A stretch of 64,000 bases of DNA from Phylloscopus collybita (GCA_027886175.1 JAJNNQ010000006.1:7316001-7380000); one strand, 5' to 3'. Shown: positions 19,505 through 33,184, counted from the stretch's first letter. The notes: generated by a model not told the origin, from the sequence alone. Translations and numbers: made by a program.

Positions 19505-21526
19505 AAACAACAAGCAACTTCAGGTAAGTAATCACATATCACAAAGCTACACGGGTATACTTCCCATGACTGATAAACAAAGCACTTCAGCTTGTAAACA
19601 TCAAAAGATGTCTACATATCCCCTCAAGCACTATGCCCTGGAGGGAAAAATATGTGTTTTTCTTTTCTCCTGATTCCCCTTCTGGTATTTCTTCAGTTTA
19701 TCCTTAGTTACCTAAGGATTTAACATAATGTTCTTACAGTAAAAAAGAAAGAAATGCAGCAGGTTGTCTTATTAGAAACTAGAATGCAGATGCTATGGCT
19801 TGATGGGAGCTACAGTAGCAGTGTTAGCCATTATGCCTGTGTTTCACATACAGTTTTTTATTTTATAATGGAAGCTATTAATTCTATTAAATTGTTGCAT
19901 GTTCATGGAGAAGCAGGGCTGGGATGAAGGGAATTAAATGGTGAGATTGTACTCAGTGCAAAATTTTAATAATTTCATAAATTTCATAATTGTCATAATT
20001 TTCATAACTGTCATATTTCCTACTTTTTCAGATCCTTTTCTATTTTTGGCTCCTGGTAAAATAACAATAAATTATTGACTTTAACCTATCTTACTTAATA
20101 TAGTAATGGAAACCTTGACAGAAATGGTCAAGAAATTCTAAAAATAGACAGGTTGAGGCAGTAAATGGTAGCACATCATCTTGTATGCAGATGATATGTT
20201 GCTATTATTGATAGCAAAATCAATTTTTAACCTAGTCAGAACAGTATATTCAATATGAATCCTGATTGTCCTGAAGATCAATTTAGACAAATCTATATTC
20301 AAGTTGACACTCATGTGAAGCATAAAATTTGAGTGGTTTACACTTTTACGTTTTAAATGGAGTACATGACAAAACAAATGTAAATATGGAAGGACTTTTT
20401 ATTTTGCTTTATTTAGCAAACTTGCACTGCTTACCATCCCTTTCTCTGTCTTCAAGAAAAGGTACAAAAACAGTGCTGAAAAGGGAATGACAAAAAATCA
20501 AGTTTCTTACAGTTACTGGTGCAGGAAAGATTGATGCAGTTTGCAAAGTCACCTTCACATGATTTTATATTTGTCATGGTTGCCTTGTCTAGTCTGCTTC
20601 TCAAAAATTGTCGAAGATTATTAAAGATCTTATCTGAGAAAAGGAAAGTGGTCTCTGTTCACTCTTAGATAACTTTGGAGATGGGCCGTCCCTTTTTAAG
20701 CGATCTCACTGGGCATTTGTGCCTCAGGGCAAAATATGTCACCTTCATACCTCTCTATATAAATCACTCTATGCTTATAATACACACTCTGAATTCCAAA
20801 TGGATCATCAGGCTCTCCAAAAGTAATGACGACACACTTAGTAGCTAGTGAAAAATATATAAAATGGACTAATGCAGAAAGAAAAGTACAGCTTTTAAGT
20901 ACTCATAGCTCATATTTGATGCATTGTGCAATGGGTGAATTTTCTCCTGTTTTCAGCTGAAGTTGTGGAAGACAATGACTTTGAGTTTGTTTAAATCTAC
21001 CCAAATGTCAAAGGGGAAAATATTACATGTGGTAGTAGTTTAGCTAGCGGTTTGCTTGACAAACTTATATATGTCTCAAATTAATGATAAGTATGGTTTT
21101 GCTGAATTAGAGTTAGAAAGGACAACAACTGAGGTTTAAAATTATGCTTTTCTCTTTCATAAAACCTTCTACACTCATCACTCCGAGAGAGGTCACCTGT
21201 GTTTGAAATTAATATCCATGCTGGTACAAAGCACGTGTCTCTGAATATCTACTGGATACCATGTAGTACCACAACGAGCAGTGCCACTGTGTACCTGAAA
21301 TAGGAGCATGTGTTGGAACAGGCCAGAGTGAGAAAATGCCCTATATGCCTTCAGTGTATTGAAGAGTGGTTGAAGATTATGGAGGTGAAGAGAGCATCAT
21401 AGGAACCTATTGTCATTTCAGATGAGTCTTTCTTTGATCTCTGTTTTCAGTCCTGGTCTTGCCTTGAAGCTTAACAGGTAAACAAGCCAAAAATTGTACT
21501 AGGGAAAAATCTAGAGATTGAGTAGT
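19505..21526. other. AT-rich sequence with one LINE remnant
   Basis: Apart from the reverse-transcriptase remnant near 20.2 kb (listed separately) I see no repeat family or gene. Confidence 0.5.
20172..20310 (+). repeat. Old non-LTR retrotransposon RT remnant (YADD motif)
   Basis: One frame reads HIILYADDMLLLL and, 27 codons after the second D, LKINLDKS, with one stop between. The pairing of Y-A-D-D with a downstream 'lKIN..KS' at this spacing is the catalytic motif region of L1-like reverse transcriptases. It is not the FADDTKL form of CR1. The flanks are not recognisable. Birds carry very few L1-like sequences, so this would be a very old fragment. Chance similarity cannot be excluded. Confidence 0.45.
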
Positions 21527-21531
21527 ATCAG

Positions 21532-22143
21532 TGTTATGGTTTAAACTGAGCTGGAAATCAAGCTCTATGCAGCCATTCTCTTTCCCCTACCCAAGCTGAG
21601 ATAATGAAAACTTTATTGGAAACCACAATATGATAAGAAAACCAACGGTAACAACAGCAATAATATTAACAAACGTATACAAAATCAGAGTTATTATATG
21701 TAAAATGCTAGCAGAGTCTGACTGATACAATGTGAGCTGGTGCCATGTGGCTCCCTAGTCAAAGAAGAAAATGGCAGACAAACCCATCTGCACACATTTT
21801 TCCCACAACCCTAAGTCAAGGAAAGAAACCAACAATGTTGTACAAAGTGTCTGCACCCATGCTCTTTTCCCAAGCCTGAGACAACAACAAAAAAAAAGAC
21901 AGACAAAAGCTCACCACTTTGTTCACCGTTTACTCCCCTGGAAAGAAGGAACAAAAGTGGCAGTGGAGGATCTGCACGTCCCTTTTTTCTTCCACTTGAA
22001 GCCACGGACCCCTCTTAATGGCAGTGAGAATCCCTTATTTGTTCTCCTGCAGCAATGATGTGAGTGGTATAGAGTAACTACCTGGATGCACCCACATGGC
22101 TTCATGATCCACCTCCCACCAATCCTTGGCCAAAACTAGGACA
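21532..22143 (-). mobile_element. Solo LTR with perfect 5-bp target duplication
   Basis: On the minus strand this 612-bp element starts TGTCCTAGTTTTGGCC and ends GTTTAAACCATAACA, so the ends are TG...CA. ATCAG flanks it at 21527-21531 and 22144-22148. The 5-bp duplication and start sequence suggest an ERVL-type family. It differs in the middle from the copies at 3.0 and 18.9 kb. Open frames inside it are chance. Confidence 0.85.
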
Positions 22144-22148
22144 ATCAG

Positions 22149-23772
22149 CAGTCAGCAGTCTGTTGAGGGGTGTTCCAGAAGACTCAAAAGTACCTAACAA
22201 CCAATCTTAAAGAGCATGTGATATCACTGAGTTTCTTTCAGTTCTGTGCATGGCGTTATGCTTCATGCCATTGGCTATGCCTCTAAGTTAGACAGAAGTT
22301 GATAAACAATCTCAGGTCATTCAACCAGTTTGTATCCAGGATGCACAGAGCTAGCTCCTGCTACAGCATGCTGACTAAAAGTTTTCTCTTCCTTAGGAGA
22401 GCATCTATCCCAGTCTGAAATTTCTATCACTTAAAGTCACCGCTTTGTGAGGAGTTTTTTCATTTGACATTCATGTGAAATTCAATGAAGAATGTATTAC
22501 ATGCAAGAAAATAATGTGTGTTAGTGGCAACTATTCCAATTTAAAATTTTATCCTACCAAATGGTTTAGTGGGGTCTGCCGGATATCAGCTGCGTAATTT
22601 AAGAGATCCTGGCAGAATGACGTCTGGGCAGTATTTCTTGCAGAAATGTCAACAATTTTAGACTATCTGCTAGTTAGATTTTGTTGTGGATTTTTAAAAT
22701 GTCATATAATATTTCTAGGTGCAATTTTATTGCCCGACTTTATTTTCTTCATACGGATTATTGGTTTATTATTTTAATTTCTTATTTTGAGCAGAGATTA
22801 TTTGTATCATAGCCTATTCCTTCCTTGAAAGGTACTAAATTACATCCTAAAAGTAATGTTAGATATAATAAATTAGCAGCATTACGTGAAAAAAGGAAAT
22901 CTGATAGTTGGGATTTTTTGTTTGTTTGTTTGTGTGGGTTTTAGTTTGTTTTTTTTTTCTTTACTTCTTCAGTTTCTTTTTCTAATCTTGTCCATAGCAT
23001 GAAAATTTTAATTTAGGAAATTGCATATGAAGATGACACCTTCTCCAATGCACCAAATGATCTAAAAGGTCAGTCCTATGAGTCTTTAGATATTTGCTAG
23101 TTTATAAAGGCAAGTCTGCCAAATATCCTTCCCAATTTACTATATTTTGAATTTTCAGATGTAGAATGGTGTTGTGAGTTTGAATCTGAGAATATTAATC
23201 AATGGGCCTGCAAAATATATGTACTCTGACTTGTTAAAAAGATATGCAGCCTGTATGTCTGTCCTGGCTGTATTAGAAAAACTGGAACTAGATTAATGCT
23301 GACATAGCTGTGATAAATCAGTTAGTTCCATTGCTAAGACAAATTGACAGTGGTATAAATAGCCTTTACAAATTCTATGTATCCCCCAATATGTTGAATT
23401 CATCCAATAAATAAAACTTCAGTAAAAATGTGTGCTTACTCTTTGATTGCTGACTATAACATTGCAATTTTTATCTGCTTCAGAGAATATCTTTATAAAA
23501 AAACCAGAATTGTTTTACATTTTATTTATTTGTTTTGTATCTTAAAACTTGAAAGCAAATGATATAGAATTGTCGATACTGTCCTTTGGCACAGTATTGT
23601 GTAAACATTGCAAAGGTTGAATATAAGCACAAGTTCTGAAAATGCTCTCATTCCTGAAAAACATTCTTCAAGAAACATTAGAGGGTTGTATGTAAAGAGA
23701 TATAGGAAAAAATATTTCTTTACTTGGATAATGTTTTTTTTTCTCTAAGAGAATTTTCTCTTTATGTCTAAT
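22149..23772. other. AT-rich sequence, nothing recognised
   Basis: Contains a short (GTTT)n run at about 22918-22934. No gene or repeat family is recognised. Confidence 0.5.
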
Positions 23773-23867
23773 GGGAAGGGAAGGGAAGGGAAGGGAAGGG
23801 AAGGGAAGGGAAGGGAAGGGAAGGGAAGGGAAGGGAAGGGAAGGGAAGGGAAGGGAAGGGAAGGGAA
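23773..23867. repeat. (GGGAA)n microsatellite, about 19 units
   Basis: A perfect array of the pentamer GGGAA. The repeated GGG runs separated by two bases are compatible with G-quadruplex formation on the plus strand. The open frames of about 70-110 codons passing through it on both strands are artefacts, because a 5-bp repeat without stops is open in every frame. Confidence 0.95.
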
Positions 23868-25171
23868 GTGTTTGTGGGCACAAAAACCTATCAATAGGAA
23901 TAAAAATTGGGTTTTGAGAAGTTTCCAGCTGATAGATTTTTTTCTTCCCAATTTTTTAAATATAACAATGATTCTCATGGGTATCATCACAGTATTTTTC
24001 AGTCCAATGAGTTTATACCTACCTAAGACCCAGTACAAGTTCTTAGCACTCAGTGGAAGAGGAGCAGGTCATCTCAGGAGCCTTTTCAGCAGCCAAAATT
24101 GACTGCAATGTGTGCATATACTATTTGTGTGAAAGTCACTCAGTTTCTTACTCAAAGTCTAATAAATATCTCAAAAGCAAACTACAAACCAGAAAGGTTC
24201 TGATCTTGTCTGCTCATATCTAATAAATTCACACCATTATAATCCTTTCTGTTAAATGACATTGATTTAAATGTGTACTACATCTTTATGCTTATGTTTA
24301 AATTAGTAATAAAAAATATTATGTTCTGCTGTACTCCAGTGAAGTCAAGAGCACATAGCAAAATGTGAGGAAATATCTTACAATGTATTCTATCTTGCTT
24401 TTATTTTCAGTTCACCATATATTACTTTTTTATGCATTCATTTTCATTTTTCTTCCTTGCTATTACATTTCAGATTCTGTAGGGTTTAATGGGAATTGTC
24501 CTCAGGTTGAAATTTTATACTTTTTTAATCTCTTTGCAGATAAAAGGGAAATACATTGCTGGAATAAGATAACCTATTTTAAAACTAAACTTCAAGATTC
24601 AATAAATAATCTAAATGCTCAAAACAAAGAAACAAGCAATTCTTTCTCTCCAGTGTCCTGTAGTTTCATTAAATTACATATTATTTATGTGTAGGAGATG
24701 AGGGTTTTTTCCCTGGTGGATTAATTAGTGCAAATGGCTGTTTTTGTAAACTATGATATTTTTATTTTTATTGTTGTTTTAGACCAAGCAATGTCTCATT
24801 TAATGTCATATGTTTTACTGAGTAGAAGAATTTAATCAGAAAAATGTACAAAAACGATATAAATCATACATAATTTCAAGGGCTTTCAGATTTTTTTTTT
24901 ACTTTCAGAAACTGTGATGTATTTTGTACAGAAATTCATTTCTCTAATGAAAATACTTGGAAATGCTGTAAAGTTCTTTCTTAAAGACAACCCCTGATAT
25001 TAGTCCAAAGATTTTTAGTCAGGTGTTAGTCAATCACCTACTAAATTAAACGAGGCATTATTTGTATTTATTTATGTTGAATAAATTGGATATTTCTATA
25101 AAATAAAGATAAAGCCTCTGACATATTCTGTGTTATCTGCAATTCTATTTTTATATAAAATTTTTTAGCTT
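23868..25171. other. AT-rich sequence, nothing recognised
   Basis: A 109-codon plus-strand frame at 24365-24694 is rich in F, I, L and Y and has no motif. I regard it as chance. Confidence 0.5.
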
Positions 25172-25636
25172 AACTGCCTAGTTTTAGCAGCTCAATTTGC
25201 TGAAGCCTTAGGTGGCAAGCTGTGAGCTTTCACCTAGATATAGTGAACTTTTACCTAGTTAAATAAAAGAAGGCTCTAGAGATTGTTCAAGACTGAAGAT
25301 AAGGAAGGTACAATCACCAGAGGAACCTGCAGCCCAGAGATAAGGAAAGAAATTGCTCACCTATGAAGGGACCCAATGAAGAAGAGGAATACACCAGACC
25401 CTAATACAACTATTGACCCAAATTTTGTGTGAGGAGTGGGGAGCTTAGGTTGTAAGAGTATGACTACCTGGGGATTTTGTCATTCAGGGTCCTTCTTCGG
25501 ACACAGCCAGCTTGAGCTGAAGTGTTATTAATAAAAGGTATTTTTTTATTGGAATGGATCTTTTGTTTTATTTATTCAGCAGAAACCTAGGCCAGCTGTA
25601 TTACAGTGATTGGCAGGCATAATTTCTATAACACAT
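25172..25636 (+). repeat. Possible LTR-like repeat
   Basis: Several traits suggest an LTR: paired 'tttcacctag' / 'tttacctagtt' blocks near 25230 and 25250, a less AT-rich body, 'ttattaataaaagg' near 25530, and an end near 'ataacaca'. I find no clear TG start or target duplication, and I cannot name a family. Confidence 0.3.
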
Positions 25637-28081
25637 ATAAAGGAGTAAAATAATCCAGAATACCGCTCATTAAAAGAGGAACTATATAGTTTGGGTCTAA
25701 TTTAGAACATTTGGTTTAATTTTTCTGCATAAACATTTGCAGGAGATGTACATATACATGTACATCTTGCTAAAATTATGGAATTAGGTTTAATGTATTA
25801 TCTAACATGACTTATTTTCCTGTCTGAAATAGAAAGGAGACACCTTGTTTTTTGACACATGACAAATGTGATATATACCACTATCTATAGAAAACTTAGA
25901 TCAGCATCTGGATGAAAATATAGATCATTATACTCCAAAAAACAATATTCCTTTTCTAAAATAACACATTTTTCTCTTTTCACTAGTCTCCTTTCAAAGT
26001 CAGAATTCAGTCTGGTCACAAAAACCAATAAATGTATATTAGCAAGACACTTCTCCTCAGCAATGGCTTTCCTCCATTGTTTTTTTCTTCATTTTTTTAG
26101 TAGAATGTTTTCCTCCAGGCTTCAGAAAACAGGAATGCTATTTCATTTTTTATAAGTGACTTCCTCTCCTATACTCACTATTTTTGGCATTACCTAATGC
26201 CTTTGATATAACTTTAACCTCTGTAAACTCAGTAACACAAAATTTCTTTCAAAGCAAAAGAATAAAATAAAGACAGTTCTGAATTTTGTTCAATAGTTGA
26301 CTCTTTTCTCTTGTTAAAAGGAATTTTCATCAATATGGTGAAGAATCCTTCAAACGTGAAATGATTCAGAAAGCCATTCTGTGAAATATATTGGTGGAAA
26401 TGAGTCTATTTCTGACATTGACTTTTAGCAGTTCTAAATTCAGAAATGGTTCAGGGAATTCTCTGTATCTCTGCTCACGGGCAGAAAGTATACAAATGGT
26501 CCCACTGACTTTAATGATATTCCTTAGGCAAATAATGATAGAGTACAATGAGTTATGTCAATACTGCAAAATAAAAGAGGGACAGGATATTTTCTTTAGC
26601 TTTGAGGCTAAAAAAAATAGTTTTAGTATAGTCACATGACATTGCACTGGTTCTGGGTCGCCTCTGGGTTGCATATGGTGTCCCTATTCACACAAGTCAA
26701 TACATATATATACACACAGGTATTTATGTACATGTGCACACACTATTTCCTGGCTTTGAACATCTGAAATGCGTAAGATCTGTGTGGGAGTTTGCCAGAC
26801 TGATATATTAGAGTCACGTGAGAAGGAAACATTTCCTCAAATCCTTAGTGTTGGATGTGTGTGGTGTCAGCACACCAGGAAAGCTGAGACCCTTGGGCCT
26901 CACTGGTCTGTCAGAGTTCCATGGTGGGAGCTCCACTGAACAGTGTGCTGGATCAGAGGTTGATTCAACTGACTTATTCAGGGACACATGCCAACAGAGA
27001 GATCTCCTCATGGGTCTCCCCACCTTTATTCACCACAGGAGACTGATAACGCCCTTGAAGGATTTGCACTAACAGTTTACAGAATAGCATTCTTTAACAA
27101 TAATATCATGACAGGTTAACGTTCAAGGATTGTCAGTGATAGTATCTGACTGCAAAAATGCATTCAAAGCAATGCACAGACAAGCCCTAATCCCTGACAA
27201 AAATTACCTCAAGGTAGTCATTCAGGGCCTGTAGAGTACATTTTTTACTCAGTAAGTATCCCTATGGAAGAGAAGACACATTTAGCTGGAGTCTTTCCTA
27301 AATTCTCATCATTCTTAACTTACTTTTAAAGTATTTCTCTGCATTTAGGTAGAGCATGAGTGATTCTAGTCATAAAACTTATTCAGAGAGCAGTAGTCAT
27401 ACTTTGGAGGTGGGTGGTGTCAGTATTATATCTGAGATAACTTTGGGATAGGGATACACATCAGTCCAAGGAAAGCGATTTTACCACAATTGCTGATTTA
27501 AAAGAAGATCATCTTCCTTTATCTCTCTTGGTCGTCAACTGCTGCAAGGCTTATCATCTAGAGCATTCCCCTAAGCTCCTCCTGGAATTCTACTTTTAAT
27601 CCCCCTTAGGTTGTATTCTCTGTTGGGGAAGCCGGGCATGCTGACCACATTCCATCCAGATAGCGTCAAACACATTTCCCCTCATAATTGCCATGTTGTT
27701 ACAACTGTGTCTATTACTTTCCACCATAATTGTGCCCCCAGTCATATTTCCATGCATAGCATGACACAAAAGACGAGGCCTGGATGGAGTGAAAGGATGT
27801 AGAGATGTCTGTGTAAGTATAGTGGAGCAATTTTGGAAGATTGGGAAGTCGAACCAGACCAATTTTATCTGCACTACCTATTGGAGGCATTCTTTGATAC
27901 ATTCTGTCCTCTGAACCCTGTTATTTTCTGGTCTCTACTGCTGTGGATCAAACCTGTATCAGAAAATATTTTAACAAGCTGTAGGGAGAATCAATAGTCC
28001 AGGGGCACAATTTGCTTTTAGCCTGGTTTATTTAGCAATATGGATATGTCATTTATTTGTAGTTCATCCAATTTTGTGCAT
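25637..28081. other. AT-rich sequence, nothing certain
   Basis: Includes a perfect inverted repeat at 25744-25767 and a TA/CA-rich patch at 26700-26740. Bases 26820-27070 and 27590-27900 are less AT-rich and hold overlapping frames of 60-92 codons, none recognised. Confidence 0.45.
25744..25767. repeat. Perfect inverted repeat, 10-bp arms
   Basis: Arms agatgtacat and atgtacatct surround a 4-base spacer. In AT-rich DNA such palindromes arise by chance fairly often. Confidence 0.8.
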
Positions 28082-28509
28082 TGTCTGGGTTTCAGCCAAG
28101 GACAGAGTGGATTTTTTGCAACAGTAGGAGGGGGCAGGGAGAATGGGGTGTGGCTAGGACCAGGTGTTACTTGATTCCACTTCACTCTGTTGCTAGTGAG
28201 GGAGAGGGGTTATCACATGGAGGTTGGGTTCCTGAGCATTTTACATGTAAATTATCATCTCTTTTGTACACCTCTGTTATTAGTCTTTTTGCTGTTACTC
28301 TTCATTTTCTTATCTCATTCTTGTCTTAACATATGACCTCTTCCTGTTGTGCCTCCAAATCACCTCTCTGGCCATCCATGGGAGGGAGGGATGGGTTAGG
28401 GGGAGGGTGAGAGGAAGATGAGGGAAGGGGAGCAAGCCCGCAGCAGTGTGGTTTGGGGAAGTCTCAGTGGGAGAACTATATTGGGCAGTATCATTCCTAA
28501 ACCAGCACC
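28082..28509 (+). mobile_element. Solo LTR-like element
   Basis: It starts TGTCTGGGTTTCAGCCAAGG, as many avian ERVL LTRs do. It has GC-rich blocks at 28120-28220 and 28370-28470 and ends near CTAAACCAGCACC. TGCAT (28077-28081) and TGCAC (28510-28514) may be a target duplication with one mismatch. The family is uncertain. Confidence 0.55.
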
Positions 28510-31500
28510 TGCACGTTGTGTTCCCTGCAGTCCAGTTTAATATCAGGTATACAGTTCAAATTATTATTTCAAAGTAGAATCTTTTTATCACTGCTATTTA
28601 CTCTTGATGGTCTTTTGAAAGCAAAGATTATTCTTGCAATTTTTTTGTGTACTGGTGAAATGCTACCTCAAAAATGACTACCTCAAAAATAAGTGACACA
28701 AAATAGACTATAGTTTTTAAAAGTAATTTTTGAATGGTTTTTTTTCACTAAAGAAACCAGTGTGCTTGAAAAGTAAAAGACCATAATTTTGTTAGAAATA
28801 TCTACTTGTATTTCACAAGTGATTCAAAGAATATGAAATATTAAGAAAATCATTCATTCACCCTAAAGGTTAATTTCTGAGTAGCAGTCAAAACTGGTGA
28901 TACTTTCAGAGATAAAAAGGCAAGCACAGAGGCACTCTAAGAGAAATTACTTTTTTATCCTGTGAGCATTTTTACACTTAGGTTTTGCACAAAGGACTGT
29001 CTATCTATAAAAGTAAACAAGTATTGACTACATGAAAGTCTATTCCATCAGAATTTAACATAGGCAGCAGCAGTTTTCCTCATGAAGACCACTTGTACAG
29101 GTTTTGCCTTGAGAGGAAAAACTTAATAGCATCCAGACATCCAGTTCTTCTGCAAGAATGTGTGTTATCCCAGAACTTCATATAAAACTAGATAGGCACA
29201 TTCATACATCTAAAACAAGTATTTTCTACATATTTACCTAAAACCCAATATAAATGACATTTTTCAGGATATGATGAGAAATTAAGAAACTCCAGGAGAT
29301 ATTATGCTCATGCATCAGAGTTGCATTTCTATTTTGTCAGTGCATTTTTTGTGGTTTGTTTTGTTTTGTTTTGTTTTGTTTTCTGCAGAAAAAGAACCAT
29401 ATAAACTGGTGAACAAATGTTTTCAGGATATTCAAGGTTTACAAACTCCATCAATGACTAGTTACACTTGAATATAAAAGTAAAATGAAACATAAATCTA
29501 TTACGTCCTTCTGAGAAATAAATCTGAATAAGCTTCTTGGAATATATCTGTTGTAGTTTCATCAGCTTTTTACAGAGATGATGTATTTCTGTGCTAAGAT
29601 ATATGACAACCAATGTCAGTGTAGTCATTTGCTATATGGAGAAGATCAGAATTTTTGTTATGGATTCAATGAGATTTTTTTTTATGTACCAGACTCCTTG
29701 AAAGTCTGCAAAATCTAAACCTATAGGTGGATTTTCAGAAGTATTACCTTTAAAAGGTGTTGATCATCCACCTATGTTTTAATTATTAGTATTGTAGAAA
29801 GAGACTTGGTGTCTCATTCTGATCAGAATGATACAAGCTTCTGATCCTTAAGATTTATATAATTACAGATACTAAAGAGAGAAGTACTGAGTAATCTCTG
29901 AAGAATGTGAAAGGTGCAAATTGTATTTTTTGGATTCCCTTCTTATTTCCAGCAGTTCAGTTCAACATGTTAGAATGCTGATAATTCTCACCACTATCCC
30001 TTGTTCTATGGACTGTGTGCACATTCATAAACAAAACATAGGTTTTAGTTCAAAAATCCTATTCTGTAAATGTCAGAAATTGACAATGACCCACAGTGTC
30101 TAGGCAGCTGCCCATGGTTTGTTTTTGTGTTTGTGTGGGTGAGTTTGTTCCATTTGTTTGGTTTGGGGTTGTTTGTTTCAGTTTCTTGTTAGGGTTTTTT
30201 GTATTTGTTGTTAAAATAAAGGTTACTTCTCTCTGGGCTAAAAAAAAGGTTTATTTGTTTGGTTCATTTTGTTTGGTTGTTTGTGATCTTTTTCAAAAAA
30301 AAAGAACAAAACAGCATACAAAAAAACCCAACCTAATCCCCCAAAAATATTCTGCAGAAAAGGAAACTAATAATACAGTTTAGCCACACTTATACCTGGA
30401 AGGGGCTATTACCACTGGTTATGGGCGCCTTCACACTGTCTAAACCTTAAAATATCTATATATAAAAAGGACATTTTAAAAGTCTGGTTTACCAAATGGA
30501 GGAGAAACTGTCTTAACTTACCACATCTACACCTTGGTATCGTGGACTGGAATGTGTGTTATCATGAGGATAGACCCTCAAAACAATTTACCTTTAAACT
30601 GAATTCTATGTCACCAAGTCAAATTCCTAATTCCACTACTGAACCTTTCTTGTATTAGTAAATCTGAGAATATGTGAAAAGAGGATTTGCCCTACAGAGC
30701 CAGTCAGCCAATATAAATATTGACTGTGAGGAATATTTTGTAGACAGAGAGCCCTGGCACCAATCTAGGCTGAAATTGACTCTTGGAATAAATACTTTCC
30801 TCACTTCCTTTGGAAAAAAAACCCAATGAATTCTCATTCTCATAAAATGATATAACTTTTTTCAACCTTCTTTTTCAAATTAAAAATTAGTACAAGATGT
30901 CTGTCATATCCCCCATAGAATGTTATTTTCTTTATTAAAGAATTTTTACAGCTGTCACCTTGCATGGAAATAACACAGCAAACTGACTACAGGTTGGAAG
31001 GGAGAACTTGGATAAAGAGACGGATGGAGGAAAATATTTGAGTCCGAATGGGATACTGAGAGGACTCTAAGAATAAAGCCATCTGTTAAAGCCAGGAGGA
31101 TTTGTAAAGATGTGATTCTCCTTGACAAATGCAACTTAAAACATAAGGTACTGAGCAGCCAAACAGTTCTTTTATATTAGTATAAATCAGGAATTGATTT
31201 TCCTTCACTTGTCTTTTCAAAGCATTCTATGTTGTCTTTATCAGATGCTGTAAATAAACACCTTATTTGCATTTTACTATGACCTTTTAAGTTAAAGGTA
31301 GTTTCAAAAAAAAACTACTTAAGTTATGCTTACCAAAGTTGCACAGATCCAAATAACTAGGTCACTGCAGCATTTGTACACAGAGCCCAACACTCCTACC
31401 AATTTCCACAAGGAGGCCATAGGGTAACAAGTTATACATCTACTAAAGCTTCATAAATCAATTTGAGAGCTGATGTTATAGAGGTCAGCAGAGAAAGTAT

Positions 31501-33184
31501 CTTCAGTGATCAGCAATAACCAGAAAAAAATCACTCACAAGTCTGTGAGTTACTGAGGAATATTACTGAAACAAAGCATTCCAAAGGAAATTGTAAGAAA
31601 TAGAACACTTTCTTTTGATAATGCTGCAAAATTTCAAATGGTTTCTGTTTAAAGGCTTCAAAACAGAATCCTTAGAAAAATTGTCATTTCTATTGAAAGT
31701 GCTAGATAATACAATTGATAATCATGAAAGAGGAAAAGAGATAGATGTATCAAAATACATAAATCACAATCTATTAGAAATATTATAAGTATGCAGTCAG
31801 TTCCTAAGTGTTGTATAGACCAAACATACAGTGTTCTGTAGGCTGTCATTGAGCAGCAGAGGGGACAATTGCTGTTATGCATAGTCTTTGCCTCAGCATA
31901 TTTTATCAGGTTAAATCCTGAGAAATGAAGAGGGAAGATTGACCATGATTTGATGAGGACTTTTTGGATCAGTGGATAGGGACAGATGGGTGAAAAAAGA
32001 CAGTAATCAGGGAGTCTGCTGCAGAAAAACAAACCAGAGGAGAAAGAGGAAATTTATATGCAAAAAGGTGGAATTAATATTTTCAAACTATAGTGGGAAG
32101 GAAAAAGATTTATTTTCAAACTTTATTTATCTTTATCATTCAGCAGTTCAAACCCTTTTTAATATATATTTAATTATCTTGTTCCATTTATATAATATAA
32201 ATTTAAATGTTAAAAATCACACTCTTTTTCACATATTCTCTCAGCTCGAAGGAATGATGAGAATTTTATCCCGGGCTTTTGACTTTGTTTGTTTACCTGG
32301 GGTTTTGTTGTTTGCTTGTTTGCCTGCTTTGATTCCATAGCTCTTAAATATTTTAAGCTCAAATTTAAGTGCTTTAGCATACAACATATTTGGGGTTAAG
32401 CAGTGGGAAGTACAGACCTTACTCTTGAATTTCCAGGATCAATGGATCACCAGAGGGGAGTTTTAAAGGAAAAGTTTCAGAATGAAATAACATATATGTT
32501 TCCAGCATCTTCCTACAGTCCTTGATAGCCAGGAAACAGAAGTCTTTTGAAGGTCATTTAGTGTGCATTGCTCTCAGCTGGATGAGAAATGCTTTAATTC
32601 ATTTCTTTCTTCAGCCAAACTGAATAGTTTATGGGATCTTAAATTGAATATTTATCTTCCTTGATCCTCAGGAGAATTTGAGAAAGAGCAAAAATTTGCA
32701 AAAAATTATTTTGATACAATCATTTTTCCCCTAACTATAACTGTCTTTCCTGAAGATTGGCTTTGAAAACCAGATACAATCCAAGTCAACCAAGTGTATC
32801 ATCAGAAGTGGAATGTGTCTGAATTAATATGTGAATTGATGTTCTTGTTGACTGTGATTTTCAATATTTTTTTTCTTGGAAAGCAGATACCCATTACAAT
32901 ATTTCTTCCGTGATACCCCTTGCAGAAAAGGTATTTGTTAGATTTATGAGACACTGCCAAAAATTCATGCACATATTCAAAAGAACATTGTATTTGAACG
33001 ATATGCAGATAAGAAATAACATAGTTAGTCATACTTTTATGAAGGTATGAGCCAGAATCTGCACTGGATTGACTGTTCTAAGCAGCTATATCTGAAAGCT
33101 TTAGGTATTGTATAATTTTACTATATAAGGCTTTAGGATCTTTATTGGGTTTAAATGTCAAAATTTTGGTTGCAGGTAAACTTC
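28510..33184. other. AT-rich sequence, nothing recognised
   Basis: Holds a (GTTTT)n array at 29354-29382 and GTTT-rich sequence at 30110-30300. Overlapping frames on both strands at 31658-32340 (122 and 124 codons) are AT-driven and carry no motif. No gene is evident. Confidence 0.5.
29354..29382. repeat. (GTTTT)n microsatellite
   Basis: About six units of gtttt. Confidence 0.85.

Noticed and set aside
23668..24102. Frames of 71-112 codons on both strands through the GGGAA array
   Set aside because: A pentamer array lacking stops is open in every frame. The products are repeats of the array.
24365..24694. 109-codon plus-strand frame
   Set aside because: Rich in F, I, L and Y from AT-rich DNA, with no recognisable domain or signal arrangement.
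31658..32340. Overlapping frames of 124 (minus) and 122 (plus) codons
   Set aside because: AT-driven hydrophobic composition, no motif, and no conservation evidence available.
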